Notes: generated by a model not told the origin, from the letters alone. A stretch of 7,520 nucleotides of DNA from an uncultured Paracoccaceae bacterium (GCA_937916485.1 CALFSV010000328.1:1-7520); one strand, 5' to 3'. Counted from the stretch's first letter, positions 1-7,294 are shown. A program made the numbers and translations.

Positions 1-290
1 CGGCGGACAACTACGCTGACACAGGGAGAGGTCAACACAACACAGAAGACATCTGAGTGCCTGTCTTTGATCTTGCGCAGCGCTTCCAGCCCGCCCCCTT
101 CGATCCCAAGATCAAGAAGGATGACGTCTGGATGATGCTTTTCAACGAAGGCGACGGCATCGTTTGCCGTTTCCCCTTCAAAAACGATATCGTAACGACC
201 AGTGCGTCTAAGAACTGCCGACAGGCCTTCCCGGAGGAGGACGTGGTCGTCGATAATCCCAACTCTAATTTCTTTTGCTATATTCGCCAT
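1..290 (-). CDS. Response regulator, NarL/LuxR type, receiver domain (partial, 3' end outside window)
   Basis: Reading leftward from ATG at 290 gives 96 codons that run off the left edge. The protein is a CheY-like receiver: the acidic pair D14-D15 (IIDDH), the phospho-acceptor D60 within VILLDLG, and the conserved threonine T87 after a hydrophobic strand (VVLT). The acidic pair followed directly by His, and the DLGIEGGGLEAL stretch after D60, resemble the NarL/FixJ-type family, which normally adds a C-terminal LuxR helix-turn-helix; that part is not in the window. Such proteins are phosphorylated by a sensor kinase and bind promoters in the cytoplasm. In-frame alternative starts lie upstream (ATG at 305, GTG at 299). 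I chose 290 because it gives a normal short lead-in (MANIAKEIRVGIIDDH), but no strong ribosome binding site decides it. Its signal and target genes cannot be inferred. The orientation shows that its promoter must lie to the right, in the non-coding stretch. Confidence 0.85.
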   Translation of the reverse strand, partial: MANIAKEIRVGIIDDHVLLREGLSAVLRRTGRYDIVFEGETANDAVAFVEKHHPDVILLDLGIEGGGLEALRKIKDRHSDVFCVVLTSPCVSVVVR

Positions 291-526
291 CCTGAACACT
301 GACATCCAAATCTAGGCATATCAAAGTCAAATATGCGTCTTCTTTTCGGTTATCGATAGGCTCTGAGTCAACAAGATTGGATCCATAGGTTGTTCCACCG
401 GATCTGGGGATAAGTCGGATCAAACGAGTTATGCCAGTAGCAGACAAAGTCTATTTGATTGCGAAGTTCCCTGAATCCCCAAAGGAAAGAGCGGCTCTAT
501 ATGTTGTGTGAGCAGCGTTGATTGAG

Positions 527-540
527 TCGCTATATAGCGA
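527..540. repeat. Perfect 14-bp palindrome
   Basis: The sequence TCGCTATATAGCGA is its own reverse complement with no spacer. It lies about 220 bp upstream of the response-regulator start. A spacer-free palindrome of this size could be a binding site for a dimeric regulator, but its distance from any gene start gives no direct support, and one such site can occur by chance. Confidence 0.5.
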
Positions 541-555
541 TTGGTTTGAGAGGGC

Positions 556-598
556 CCGGCCGCTATTGCTTTTGTGAAGAGGTACCACAAGAGGCCGG
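556..598. other. Imperfect stem-loop in non-coding DNA
   Basis: An outer stem CCGGC (556-560) / GCCGG (594-598) encloses an inner stem CTTTTGTG (569-576) / CACAAGAG (586-593). The inner stem has one G-T (G-U) wobble and a 9-base loop. An 8-base bulge (561-568) lies on the left side only. The fold would be stable as RNA on the plus strand. There is no T tract after it, so it is not an ordinary intrinsic terminator. Its function is unknown. Confidence 0.35.
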
Positions 599-981
599 AT
601 TCAATAGAGAAATAGGATCACTCGTTAAGGTTCGCCCGCCAGAGTTGATTGTTTGATGCGTCCTATTGACGTGGGGTCGCTTTGGGCGCCTTTCCACAGT
701 TTTTGGATTGGACGACCGCGCCAGCCCAAGTGGCAACAACGCGGATTCAATGGACTGAGACTCGCGTTTTGCGAAAAACTAAGTCTCTGGGATGGAAACA
801 CTAGATCGTGTTCACAGACGCGTTACTAGCCAGTTTTGGTGCATTTTTAGCCCAGTTTTCAGGGGCGGGGAGGACTGATTGCGACTCAGTCAAATCCTGA
901 CGCACCTCACAATGGGCGCTGATATCCTGACCAACCCCGGGCAAAAAGGAACATTAGGATCGGTAGAGCAGGGCGATAAGA

Positions 982-1008
982 GCGGACCCGAGGGTCCGCC
1001 CTTTTTTT
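982..1008. terminator. Intrinsic terminator hairpin
   Basis: GCGGACC (982-988) pairs with GGTCCGC (993-999) around a CGAG loop, and seven Ts follow at 1002-1008 on the plus strand. Read rightward it is a textbook Rho-independent terminator. Read leftward it starts 17 bases after the dehydrogenase stop codon and is followed only by a weak TCTTATC stretch; extra G-U and A-U pairs can lengthen the stem in that direction. Position suggests it ends the nspC/dehydrogenase transcript, but the T tract points the other way. It may act in both directions, or it may end an unrecognised rightward transcript. Confidence 0.75.
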
Positions 1009-1016
1009 GGGTGGTG

Positions 1017-2258
1017 TCAGGCCTCAGACCAGGGTCGGTCGCCATTGTCGTCCTTGACCCGTGTGGGCAATCCGATCCGATCCAGCAGGGCAAACAGCGG
1101 CTTTGGGTCCAGCTCTTCGACGTTGACCATCGTGCCGCTGTCGTAGGTGCCCTGGGCGATCAGCATGGCCACGCCAACGGGTGGCACGCCTGCGGTGTAG
1201 GAAATGCCCTGGCTGCCGACCTCAAGATAGGCCTCCTTGTGATCGGCCACATTGTAGACAAACACCTCGACCTCCTTGCCGTCCTTGGTGCCTTTCACAA
1301 GGTCGCCGATGCAAGTCTTGCCAGTGTAGTTGGGGGCAAGGCTGGAGGGGTCGGGCAGGACCGCCTTGACCACCTTGAGGGGCACAACCTCAAGCCCTTC
1401 GGCCGTGACCACGGGATGTTCGGACAAAAGGCCAAGGTTCTGGAGCACAGTAAAGACGTTGATGTAGTGGTCGCCAAAGCCCATCCAGAACCGGATATCG
1501 GCCTGGGGGTAGTTGGCGGCCAGCGAATGCACCTCGTCGTGGCCCGACATATAGGCCTTTTGCTTGCCCACGACGGGCAGGTCCCATTCGCGGCCAACCT
1601 CGAACATCTTGTTCTCTTTCCACGCGCCGCCCTGCCAGCTGTAGACCGTGCCGGTAAACTCGCGAAAGTTGATCTCAGGGTCGAAGTTGGTCGAGAAATA
1701 CTTGCCATGAGAGCCTGCGTTGATGTCCACGATGTCGATCGAGGTGACCTCATCCATGAACTCGTCTACCGCAAAGCGGGCAAAGGCGTTGACCATGCCC
1801 GGGTCAAAGCCCGCCCCCAGAACGGCAGTCACGCCCGCAGCGGCGCAGGCCTCGCGGCGCTTCCATTCGTAGTTGGCGTACCATGGTGGGGTTTCGCAGA
1901 TCTTGTCAGGCTCTTCATGGATGGCGGTGTCGATATAGGCGGTACCGGTCTGGATGCAGGCCTCAAGCACCGACATGTTGATGAACGGGGAGCCGACATT
2001 AAGGACGATCTGGCAGCCGGTCTTCTGGATCAGGGCGGCCACGGCGGCGGTATCCATCCCGTCGACCGCATGGGCCGCCAGAACGCCGTCCTGTTTCATC
2101 GCGTTTTTCTCGTGCACGCTCTCGATGATGGCTTCGCATTTGGAAACCGTCCGGCTGGCGATATGGATATCCCCCAGCACATCGTTGTTCTGGGCGCATT
2201 TATGCGCCACCACCTGAGCGACGCCACCAGCGCCGATGATTAGAACGTTGCGTTTCAT
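1017..2258 (-). CDS. Carboxynorspermidine/carboxyspermidine dehydrogenase (saccharopine dehydrogenase family)
   Basis: 413 residues. The enzyme joins L-aspartate beta-semialdehyde to a diamine (putrescine or 1,3-diaminopropane) and reduces the imine with NADPH, giving carboxyspermidine or carboxynorspermidine; it is cytoplasmic. The N terminus is a Rossmann fold with the nucleotide-binding loop VLIIGAGGVAQVV (residues 5-17) and IASRT at 33-37. The central catalytic part carries GAGFDPGMVNAFA (148-160), typical of the saccharopine-dehydrogenase-like family. The length is right for this class. The gene follows nspC by 31 bp on the same strand. An AAGAGG ribosome binding site lies about 12 bases before ATG 2258, which supports this start despite slightly long spacing. 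Pairing with nspC is what separates it from true lysine-pathway saccharopine dehydrogenases. In alphaproteobacteria the product is usually spermidine, so putrescine is the likelier substrate, but sequence alone does not decide this. Confidence 0.93.
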   Translation of the reverse strand: MKRNVLIIGAGGVAQVVAHKCAQNNDVLGDIHIASRTVSKCEAIIESVHEKNAMKQDGVLAAHAVDGMDTAAVAALIQKTGCQIVLNVGSPFINMSVLEACIQTGTAYIDTAIHEEPDKICETPPWYANYEWKRREACAAAGVTAVLGAGFDPGMVNAFARFAVDEFMDEVTSIDIVDINAGSHGKYFSTNFDPEINFREFTGTVYSWQGGAWKENKMFEVGREWDLPVVGKQKAYMSGHDEVHSLAANYPQADIRFWMGFGDHYINVFTVLQNLGLLSEHPVVTAEGLEVVPLKVVKAVLPDPSSLAPNYTGKTCIGDLVKGTKDGKEVEVFVYNVADHKEAYLEVGSQGISYTAGVPPVGVAMLIAQGTYDSGTMVNVEELDPKPLFALLDRIGLPTRVKDDNGDRPWSEA

Positions 2259-2289
2259 GTATCCAACAGACCTCTTAATTCAGTTGCAG

Positions 2290-3393
2290 TCAGGAAAGTG
2301 CGGATGCGAAATCCTCGTAGTCGAAATCGCGCACCATGTGGGTCGTGCCATCCAGTTCCTTGATCGCGATGCCAGGCATCTTGACCCCGTTAAACCAGTT
2401 CTTCTTAACCATTGTGTAACCTGCCGCGTCCTGAAACGAAATGCGGTCACCGGGTTTCAGGGGGGCGTCGAAGCGAAACTCGCCAAAGATGTCGCCTGCC
2501 AGGCAGGATTTCCCGCAGATCATCCAAGGGTGGTCGCCGGTGTTGGGGCTGACTTTGGCCGGTTCGCGGTAGATCAGAAGGTCAAGCATATGGGCCTCGA
2601 TCGAGCTGTCGACGATGGCCAGATCCTTGCCGTTGTGCAGAGTGTCGAGAACCGTCACCTCAAGCGTTGCCGCCCCGGTGATCGCGGCCTCGCCGGGTTC
2701 GAGGTAGACCTGCACCTCATGCGCTTGCGCAAACCGCTTGAGCCGCGCGGCCAGCCGCTCCAACGGATAGCCTTCGCCGGTAAAGTGGATGCCACCGCCA
2801 AGGCTGATCCAGTCCATCCCGTCGATGATCGCGCCAAAGCGGTCCTCGATCAGGGTCAGCATCTCATCGAACCGGTCAAAATCGTCGTTCTCGCAGTTGT
2901 TGTGAAACATAAGCCCGCTGATCTTGTCCGCGACGCCCGCGATCAGGTCGGGGTCGTGTTCGCCCAGCCGCGAAAACGGTCGGGCCGGGTCGGCCAGGTC
3001 GAATTCCGAGGTCGAGACACCGGGGTTCACCCGCAGCCCCCGGATATGGCCCTGCGACTGGCTGTCGAACCGGGTCAGCTGGCTGATCGAGTTGAAGATG
3101 ATCTTGTCTGAGTTTGCCAAGACGTCGGCAATCTCGTTATCGGCATAGGCCACAGAGTAAGCGTGGGTTTCGCCGGGGAACTTCTGCTTGCCCAGCTTGA
3201 CCTCGTAGAGCGAGGAAGAGGTCGTGCCGTCCATGTACTGTGACATGAAATCAAAGACCGACCAGGTCGCAAAGCATTTCAGCGCCAGAAGGGATTTGGC
3301 CCCCGACGCCTCGCGTAGCCAGGCGATCTTTTCCATGTTGGTCAGAAGACGCGACTTGTCGATCAGGTAATATGGCGTTTGCAAAGCGGGCAT
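2290..3393 (-). CDS. nspC: Carboxynorspermidine/carboxyspermidine decarboxylase
   Basis: 367 residues. A PLP-dependent, fold type III (alanine racemase-like) decarboxylase that removes CO2 from carboxy(nor)spermidine to give (nor)spermidine. Visible features: the PLP Schiff-base lysine K39 in LLALKC; the glycine-rich phosphate-binding loop SLGGGIHFTGEG (197-208); EPGEA (232-236); the catalytic SCLAGD motif (C297, D301) contributed across the dimer; and a C-terminal AGYTMVKKNWFNGV segment (324-337). All key residues are present. The frame stays open further upstream to a TTG at 3441, but the protein aligns naturally from MPALQTPYYLID at ATG 3393. A GAGG lies directly against that ATG, too close for an ideal ribosome binding site, so the start is likely rather than certain. 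It is the first gene of the operon with the dehydrogenase and is divergent from the lipoprotein gene; the promoter must lie in 3394-3629. Confidence 0.95.
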   Translation of the reverse strand: MPALQTPYYLIDKSRLLTNMEKIAWLREASGAKSLLALKCFATWSVFDFMSQYMDGTTSSSLYEVKLGKQKFPGETHAYSVAYADNEIADVLANSDKIIFNSISQLTRFDSQSQGHIRGLRVNPGVSTSEFDLADPARPFSRLGEHDPDLIAGVADKISGLMFHNNCENDDFDRFDEMLTLIEDRFGAIIDGMDWISLGGGIHFTGEGYPLERLAARLKRFAQAHEVQVYLEPGEAAITGAATLEVTVLDTLHNGKDLAIVDSSIEAHMLDLLIYREPAKVSPNTGDHPWMICGKSCLAGDIFGEFRFDAPLKPGDRISFQDAAGYTMVKKNWFNGVKMPGIAIKELDGTTHMVRDFDYEDFASALS

Positions 3394-3629
3394 CCTCGGT
3401 TTGGCTCGGGTTTGGCGGCTGACGGGGTCGGAGCAGGTCAATTAGGACCCAGTACCAGTCTTGGCAAGGCAAACCGATCTCCCAATAAACCGCCACGACG
3501 GCGACGCAACTTCGCCATGAAGTCCCGGTAGTTCAACAATCCAGTGTGAAATTGCCTGTTGTCGGGGTTTTTCCGTCTAGTGACAGGCTAGATCAGGGCC
3601 CAGTGACAGGTGGGTACGGGTGGGACAGA
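3394..3629. promoter_or_regulatory. Divergent intergenic region between nspC and lipoprotein gene, with operator-like repeats
   Basis: This 236-bp stretch must hold both outward promoters. Two copies of AGTGACAGG lie at 3579-3587 and 3602-3610, 23 bp apart (about two helical turns). An inverted repeat TCTAG-N7-CTAGA spans 3576-3592, overlapping the first copy, and GCCTGT (3554-3559) is matched inversely by ACAGGC (3584-3589). These sit 20-75 bp before the lipoprotein ATG, where an operator would be expected. On the minus strand a TTGCCA near 3458-3463 resembles a -35 box, but the -10 after it is poor. No promoter is claimed. Confidence 0.4.
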
Positions 3630-4556
3630 ATGAACAAAGTTTGGATTGGAATTGTGGTTCTTGGGGTGCTGGCTGGTTGCGCAGGCACTCAGACCGAGGG
3701 AACCGGCGGGCAGGGTGGTATGACCCCTCCCGGGGACGAGGGCGTTCCTGCCTCATCCTCTACCGGTTATGCGGCCATTGGCGATACTGTGACGGACCCG
3801 AATGTGGTGCTGTCGGCCATTACGCCGACCATCTTTGTCGGATCAGACCGCAACCACGAATTGCGCCAACAGGTCGGGACACTGGCCATAACAGACGACC
3901 CCGCTGTCTGGATTGTCACCTTGGATGGGGTCGACGTGACGCTCAACCTTCAGTCCGACGGCAACTATACCGGCAACACAGGCACGCAAGAGGTTGTCCT
4001 CGCGCCTGGCCGGGCCTCGACCGGCGAAGAAGTCGCTCTGGCCTATCTGACGTTCTTTGATGCGAGCCCGGACGAAAGCGCCTTTTCCCAGATCGGCTTT
4101 GTCGTTGCGGGTTTCAACACCGATCCAGATGAGGTTGCGGCCCTCCGGGGAACGGCCACCTACCGTGGTTCGACCAGCCTCGTGATGACCCGGGGCGACA
4201 GCAACAACAGCTATGGGTTTGGTCCCGCCACCTTTGTGGCCGACTTTGCCGAAGGCACCATCTCGGGCGAGATGACAGTGAACGAGAATGGCAGTTCAGC
4301 CGGTTTTGAGATTGAGCCGACCAGCATCACGGTGGCCTCGACACCAATCACGGGCAATTCGTTCACCACTGAAATGACCATCGCCACGGCCGGTCTGGGG
4401 ATCGACACGGTCGATACGGCGGTACTGGATGGCCAGTTCTTTGGGGCAAACGGGGCGGCTGTCGGTGGAAGTTACTCCGCCACCGGCACCGACGATGGAG
4501 GGGCAACGACAGTCATCCTACAGGGCGGATTTGTCGCCGACGACGCCGCACCCTGA
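3630..4556 (+). CDS. Lipoprotein with TbpB-like beta-barrel domain, probable outer-membrane or surface protein
   Basis: 308 residues from ATG 3630. The N terminus is a lipoprotein signal peptide: MNK, a hydrophobic run (VWIGIVVLGVLAG) and the lipobox LAGC with the lipidated Cys at 17. No Asp at +2 suggests outer-membrane sorting. A Gly/Thr/Ser/Pro-rich linker (18-46) follows, then a beta-rich body. The C-terminal third (about 196-303) has the pattern of transferrin-binding-protein-B-like barrels: ATFVADFAEGTISGEM, then LDGQFFGANGAAVGGSYSATG, then a final LQGGFV strand. In this family the barrel binds a host or environmental ligand, and some members reach the surface by the Slam translocon; neither is shown here. 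An in-frame GTG at 3546 would add 28 residues ahead of the signal peptide, so ATG 3630 is preferred; its ribosome binding site (GGGA, 4 bases away) is weak. It stands alone, divergent from nspC and convergent with icd. Ligand and role are unknown. Confidence 0.8.
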   Translation: MNKVWIGIVVLGVLAGCAGTQTEGTGGQGGMTPPGDEGVPASSSTGYAAIGDTVTDPNVVLSAITPTIFVGSDRNHELRQQVGTLAITDDPAVWIVTLDGVDVTLNLQSDGNYTGNTGTQEVVLAPGRASTGEEVALAYLTFFDASPDESAFSQIGFVVAGFNTDPDEVAALRGTATYRGSTSLVMTRGDSNNSYGFGPATFVADFAEGTISGEMTVNENGSSAGFEIEPTSITVASTPITGNSFTTEMTIATAGLGIDTVDTAVLDGQFFGANGAAVGGSYSATGTDDGGATTVILQGGFVADDAAP

Positions 4557-4632
4557 CGAAACGGGATTGACGAACGGCAGGAACAACGGTCCCGCACGAA
4601 AGTCAGCCAAAGCAGATTTGCCTGCCAAGTTA

Positions 4633-4662
4633 GCCCCCACCAGGTCATCACCCGGTGGGGGC
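4633..4662. terminator. Shared hairpin between convergent genes
   Basis: GCCCCCACC (4633-4641) pairs perfectly with GGTGGGGGC (4654-4662). A further GGT/ACC pairing sits inside, closed by a CATC loop after one A/C mismatch. It lies 8 bases beyond the icd stop and about 75 bases beyond the lipoprotein stop, so it can serve both. Neither side has a long T run (CTCTCGTTT rightward, TAACTT leftward), so its efficiency is uncertain. Confidence 0.7.
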
Positions 4663-4669
4663 CTCTCGT

Positions 4670-6892
4670 TTAACCGATGATCTGGTTCAGGGTCTGCGAA
4701 GGCCGCATCACGGCCGAGGTTTTGGCCAGGTCGGTGTGGTAATAGCCCCCCAGGTCCGCAGGCTTGCCCTGGGCGGCGGCAAATTCGGCCACGATGGTCG
4801 CCTCATTCTCGGACAGGGCCTTGGCGATGGGCGCGAAATGGGCGGCCAGCTCGGTGTCCGAGGTCTGCGAAGCCAAAGCCTCGGCCCAATACAGCGCAAA
4901 GTAGAAGTGGCTGTCGCGGTTGTCCGGCTCTCCCACACGGCGGCTGGGCGAGCGGTTGTTGTCCAGAATGCCCTGGGTTGCGAGATCCACGGCAACACCC
5001 AGAACACGGGCCTTTTTGTTGCCCTTGCTCTCGGCCAGGAACTTGAAGCTTTCGCCAAGGGCGCAGAACTCGCCCAGCGAATCCCAGCGCAGGTGGTTCT
5101 GTTCCATTAGCTGCTGAACATGTTTGGGGGCAGAGCCGCCGGCACCGGTCTCAAACATGCCGCCACCCTTCATCAGCTTGACGATGGACAGCATCTTGGC
5201 TGATGTGCCGAGCTCCAGAATGGGGAACAGGTCGGTCAGGTAGTCGCGCAGCACGTTGCCGGTGACAGCGATGGAGTTTTCGCCCTTGCGGATCGTTTCG
5301 AACGAGGCGCGTGTCGCCTCGCGCGGGGCCATGATGCGGAATTTGTCCGACACGCCGCGTGCGACAAGGATGGGGGCCACCACCTTGATCAGTTCGGCGT
5401 CGTGGGCGCGGGTTTCGTCCAGCCAGAAGATCGCCTCGCAGCCTTCGGCCCGTTGCCGGTCGATGGCCAGCTGAACCCAGTCCTCGATCGGCGCACGCTT
5501 GGTATTGGCTGACCGCCAGATGTCGCCGGCCTCGACCTCATGTTCGTGCAGGAAGTCGCCATTGGCCATGACGATGCGGACAATGCCATTGGCCGGGATT
5601 TCAAAGGTGGTGGGGTGCGACCCGTATTCCTCGGCCTTCTGGGCCATCAGGCCCACGTTCTGGACGGTGCCGCAGGTCGCCGGGTCAATCGCACCGGTTT
5701 CCTTGCAGTACTTGATCGCCTCGTCATAGACCGGCGCGTAAGAGCTGTCGGGGATCACGCAGTTGCAGTCGGCCTCTGCGCCGTCGGGACCCCAACCCTT
5801 GCCACCGGCCCGGATCAGGGCGGGCATGGAGGCGTCGATGATCACGTCAGAAGGGACATGCAGGTTGGTGATCCCCTTGTCCGAGTTCACCATATACATC
5901 GGCGGACGGGTCGACATGACGGCATCGATTGCGGCCATGATCTCGGCTTTTTCGGGCATCTCGGCCACGCGGGCCAAGACAGCGCCAAGGCCGGAATTGG
6001 CATCGACCCCGGCGGCCTCCAGCGCGTCACCAAAGGTGTCGAACACCGGCTTGAGGTAGGCGCGCACCGCGTGACCAAAGATGATCGGGTCCGACACCTT
6101 CATCATCGTGGCCTTGAGGTGCAGCGAGAACAGGGTGCCGTCCGCTTTGGTGATCTCAATGGCCTCTGCCAGAAAGGCGTCCAGCGCCTTGGCGGACATG
6201 AAGGTCGCATCAACAACCGTGCCTGCCGGAAACTGGACCGTTTCCTTAAGTACCGTGACCGAACCATCGGGGGCCACATGTTCGATCCGGGCCGCACCGG
6301 CCTGAGCGGACGTCACCGTGGCCGACCGTTCGTTTGAGAAGAAGTCATCGGCCTTCATGCTCGTCACGCGGGTCTTGCTGTCCGGGCTCCATTTGCCCAT
6401 CGAATGTGGGTTGGCCATCGCCCATTTCTTGACCGCGACAGCGGCGCGGCGGTCCGAATTGCCTTCGCGCAACACGGGGTTGACCGCCGAGCCCTTGAGG
6501 GTGTCATACCGGGCGCGGACGCTTTTTTCGGCGTCCGTTTGCGGGTCTTCGGGATAGTCGGGCAGGGCATAGCCTTGCGACTGAAGTTCTTTCACCGCGG
6601 CGACAAGTTGCGGGACCGAGGCCGAGATATTGGGAAGCTTGATGACATTGGCCTCGGGCATTGTGACCAGCTGGCCCAGTTCCGCCAGATCGTCGGACTG
6701 GCGCTGTGCCTCGGTCAGGTATTCGGGAAAGGCCGCTATGATCCGACCGGCCAGCGAAATGTCCTTGGTCCCGACCGTCACGCCCGCGGCTGCCGCGAAA
6801 GAGCGCACGATCGGCAAAAGCGATGCGGAAGCAATCTCGGGTGCTTCGTCGACCTTGGTGTAAATGATGTCCGGTGTGTTCTGGTCTGCCAT
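4670..6892 (-). CDS. icd: Isocitrate dehydrogenase, NADP-dependent, monomeric type
   Basis: 740 residues, the usual size of the monomeric class (about 740 aa) and far from the 400-residue homodimeric enzyme. It converts isocitrate and NADP to 2-oxoglutarate, CO2 and NADPH in the cytoplasmic TCA cycle. Substrate-site residues are visible in [15 protein letters not shown] (S135, N138, R142, R148) and Y423. Metal-binding aspartates fit D353 ([18 protein letters not shown]) and D550/D554 (LRDYLTD), and NADP contacts fit H591, R602 and R651. These were matched from memory to the Azotobacter vinelandii enzyme with offsets of 2-3 residues. No catalytic residue is missing. The start is fixed by AAGAAAGG ending 8 bases before ATG 6892; an ATG at 6900 is out of frame. 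It is monocistronic here and convergent with the lipoprotein gene. Its leader contains tandem and inverted repeats listed separately. Confidence 0.98.
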   Translation of the reverse strand: MADQNTPDIIYTKVDEAPEIASASLLPIVRSFAAAAGVTVGTKDISLAGRIIAAFPEYLTEAQRQSDDLAELGQLVTMPEANVIKLPNISASVPQLVAAVKELQSQGYALPDYPEDPQTDAEKSVRARYDTLKGSAVNPVLREGNSDRRAAVAVKKWAMANPHSMGKWSPDSKTRVTSMKADDFFSNERSATVTSAQAGAARIEHVAPDGSVTVLKETVQFPAGTVVDATFMSAKALDAFLAEAIEITKADGTLFSLHLKATMMKVSDPIIFGHAVRAYLKPVFDTFGDALEAAGVDANSGLGAVLARVAEMPEKAEIMAAIDAVMSTRPPMYMVNSDKGITNLHVPSDVIIDASMPALIRAGGKGWGPDGAEADCNCVIPDSSYAPVYDEAIKYCKETGAIDPATCGTVQNVGLMAQKAEEYGSHPTTFEIPANGIVRIVMANGDFLHEHEVEAGDIWRSANTKRAPIEDWVQLAIDRQRAEGCEAIFWLDETRAHDAELIKVVAPILVARGVSDKFRIMAPREATRASFETIRKGENSIAVTGNVLRDYLTDLFPILELGTSAKMLSIVKLMKGGGMFETGAGGSAPKHVQQLMEQNHLRWDSLGEFCALGESFKFLAESKGNKKARVLGVAVDLATQGILDNNRSPSRRVGEPDNRDSHFYFALYWAEALASQTSDTELAAHFAPIAKALSENEATIVAEFAAAQGKPADLGGYYHTDLAKTSAVMRPSQTLNQIIG

Positions 6893-6905
6893 GGTTCATG
6901 CCTTT

Positions 6906-6937
6906 CTTGCGTCTGATCTTGCGTCTGATCTTGCGTC
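6906..6937. repeat. 12-bp tandem repeat in the icd leader, about 2.7 copies
   Basis: CTTGCGTCTGAT occurs at 6906-6917 and 6918-6929, with a partial third copy (CTTGCGTC) at 6930-6937. In the icd transcript the unit reads GACGCAAGATCA, and its last copy runs straight into the AAGAAAGG ribosome binding site, so each unit carries a weak CAAGA Shine-Dalgarno-like core. Copy-number change by slippage could alter translation start efficiency; that effect is inference. Confidence 0.8.
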
Positions 6938-7000
6938 CACTTGGGCCAAAGGGCCCCGCGCGTCGACGTCCGCCCAGCCAGGCAAGACGCCAGGATATAG

Positions 7001-7029
7001 CCCGGTCACGGTTGTGATGCATGACCGGG
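7001..7029. repeat. Inverted repeat upstream of icd
   Basis: CCCGGTCA (7001-7008) and TGACCGGG (7022-7029) form perfect 8-bp arms around 13 bases. As RNA this is a stem-loop about 110 bases before the icd start. As DNA the half-sites are centred 21 bp apart, two helical turns, which suits a dimeric regulator. It also sits 14 bp before the ATG of the weak ORF at 7043, so it could lie between divergent genes. No long T run follows on either side, so it is not a typical terminator. Confidence 0.6.
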
Positions 7030-7042
7030 AGTTGGCATCGGT

Positions 7043-7294
7043 ATGCAACAGGTTCGGTGGGAAATGCGAGCCAAATCCTGCGTTCGGCATGCATTTGTAT
7101 GCAGTTCCGGTGCAAGGCCCGCAGATTTGCCGGACTCAACCGACGACGATGCGCCGGGCCAACGCATTTTTGCCGCCTTTTCGGGGCATGAAGATGCCTT
7201 GCGGGCGCTCATTTCGCGCCGCTCACGGCCTTTCAAATGGATGATTTCTGACCAAGGTACCGGCGCGATCCCTGACCCTTCCACACCGCAATAG
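7043..7294 (+). CDS. Possible small ORF, unrecognised (83 aa)
   Basis: An 83-residue frame with ATG at 7043, preceded by GGGAG 11 bases away. The middle (APGQRIFAAFSGHEDALRALISRRSRPFKWMISD) looks globular, but the N-terminal half is Cys/Arg-rich and not protein-like. I do not recognise it. If real, it would be divergent from icd with the inverted repeat between them, and followed 20 bp later by the right-edge frame. A long minus-strand frame (7006-7449) overlaps it, so the open frame may be a chance effect of composition. Confidence 0.22.
   Translation: MQQVRWEMRAKSCVRHAFVCSSGARPADLPDSTDDDAPGQRIFAAFSGHEDALRALISRRSRPFKWMISDQGTGAIPDPSTPQ

Larger units (their letters stand above)
306..981. other. 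Non-coding stretch, about 675 bp, with several small dyads
   Basis: No reading frame here looks like a protein. The short open frames are either antisense to the neighbouring dehydrogenase gene or of non-protein-like composition. Base composition looks less GC-rich than the flanking genes. It should contain the promoter of the response regulator (leftward), but I could not find a convincing -35/-10 pair. Visible structure: a 14-bp palindrome (527-540), an imperfect stem-loop (556-598), a 10-bp direct repeat CGGATTCAAT at 596-605 and 742-751, a small dyad AACAC-N6-GTGTT (797-812), and a 6-bp hairpin GACTGA/TCAGTC (873-891). No tRNA, rRNA or recognisable insertion-sequence end was seen. Confidence 0.6.

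Noticed and set aside
757..787. Nested hairpin GAGACT/AGTCTC with CGC/GCG inside
   Set aside because: The stems are short and separated by unpaired bases (AAAAACTA); it is no better than expected by chance in this stretch.
950..981. tRNA-like string GGTAGAGCA before the terminator
   Set aside because: It resembles a D-arm half, but there is no matching D-stem partner, no T-loop (GTTCGA-like) sequence and no acceptor pairing.
879..2243. 454-codon plus-strand open frame across the dehydrogenase gene
   Set aside because: It is antisense to a well-supported enzyme, is rich in His/Gly/Val/Asp as expected from the complement of GC-rich coding DNA, and starts at TTG without a ribosome binding site.
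2236..3111. 291-codon plus-strand open frame across nspC
   Set aside because: It is antisense to nspC, whose PLP and catalytic motifs are all intact on the minus strand.
3251..3496. 81-codon minus-strand frame overlapping the nspC start
   Set aside because: It is out of frame with nspC, starts at GTG, and most of its length overlaps coding sequence. No family resemblance was seen.
5540..6337. 265-codon plus-strand frame inside icd
   Set aside because: It is a shadow of the icd coding sequence; His/Arg/Gly-rich composition and no protein-like motif.
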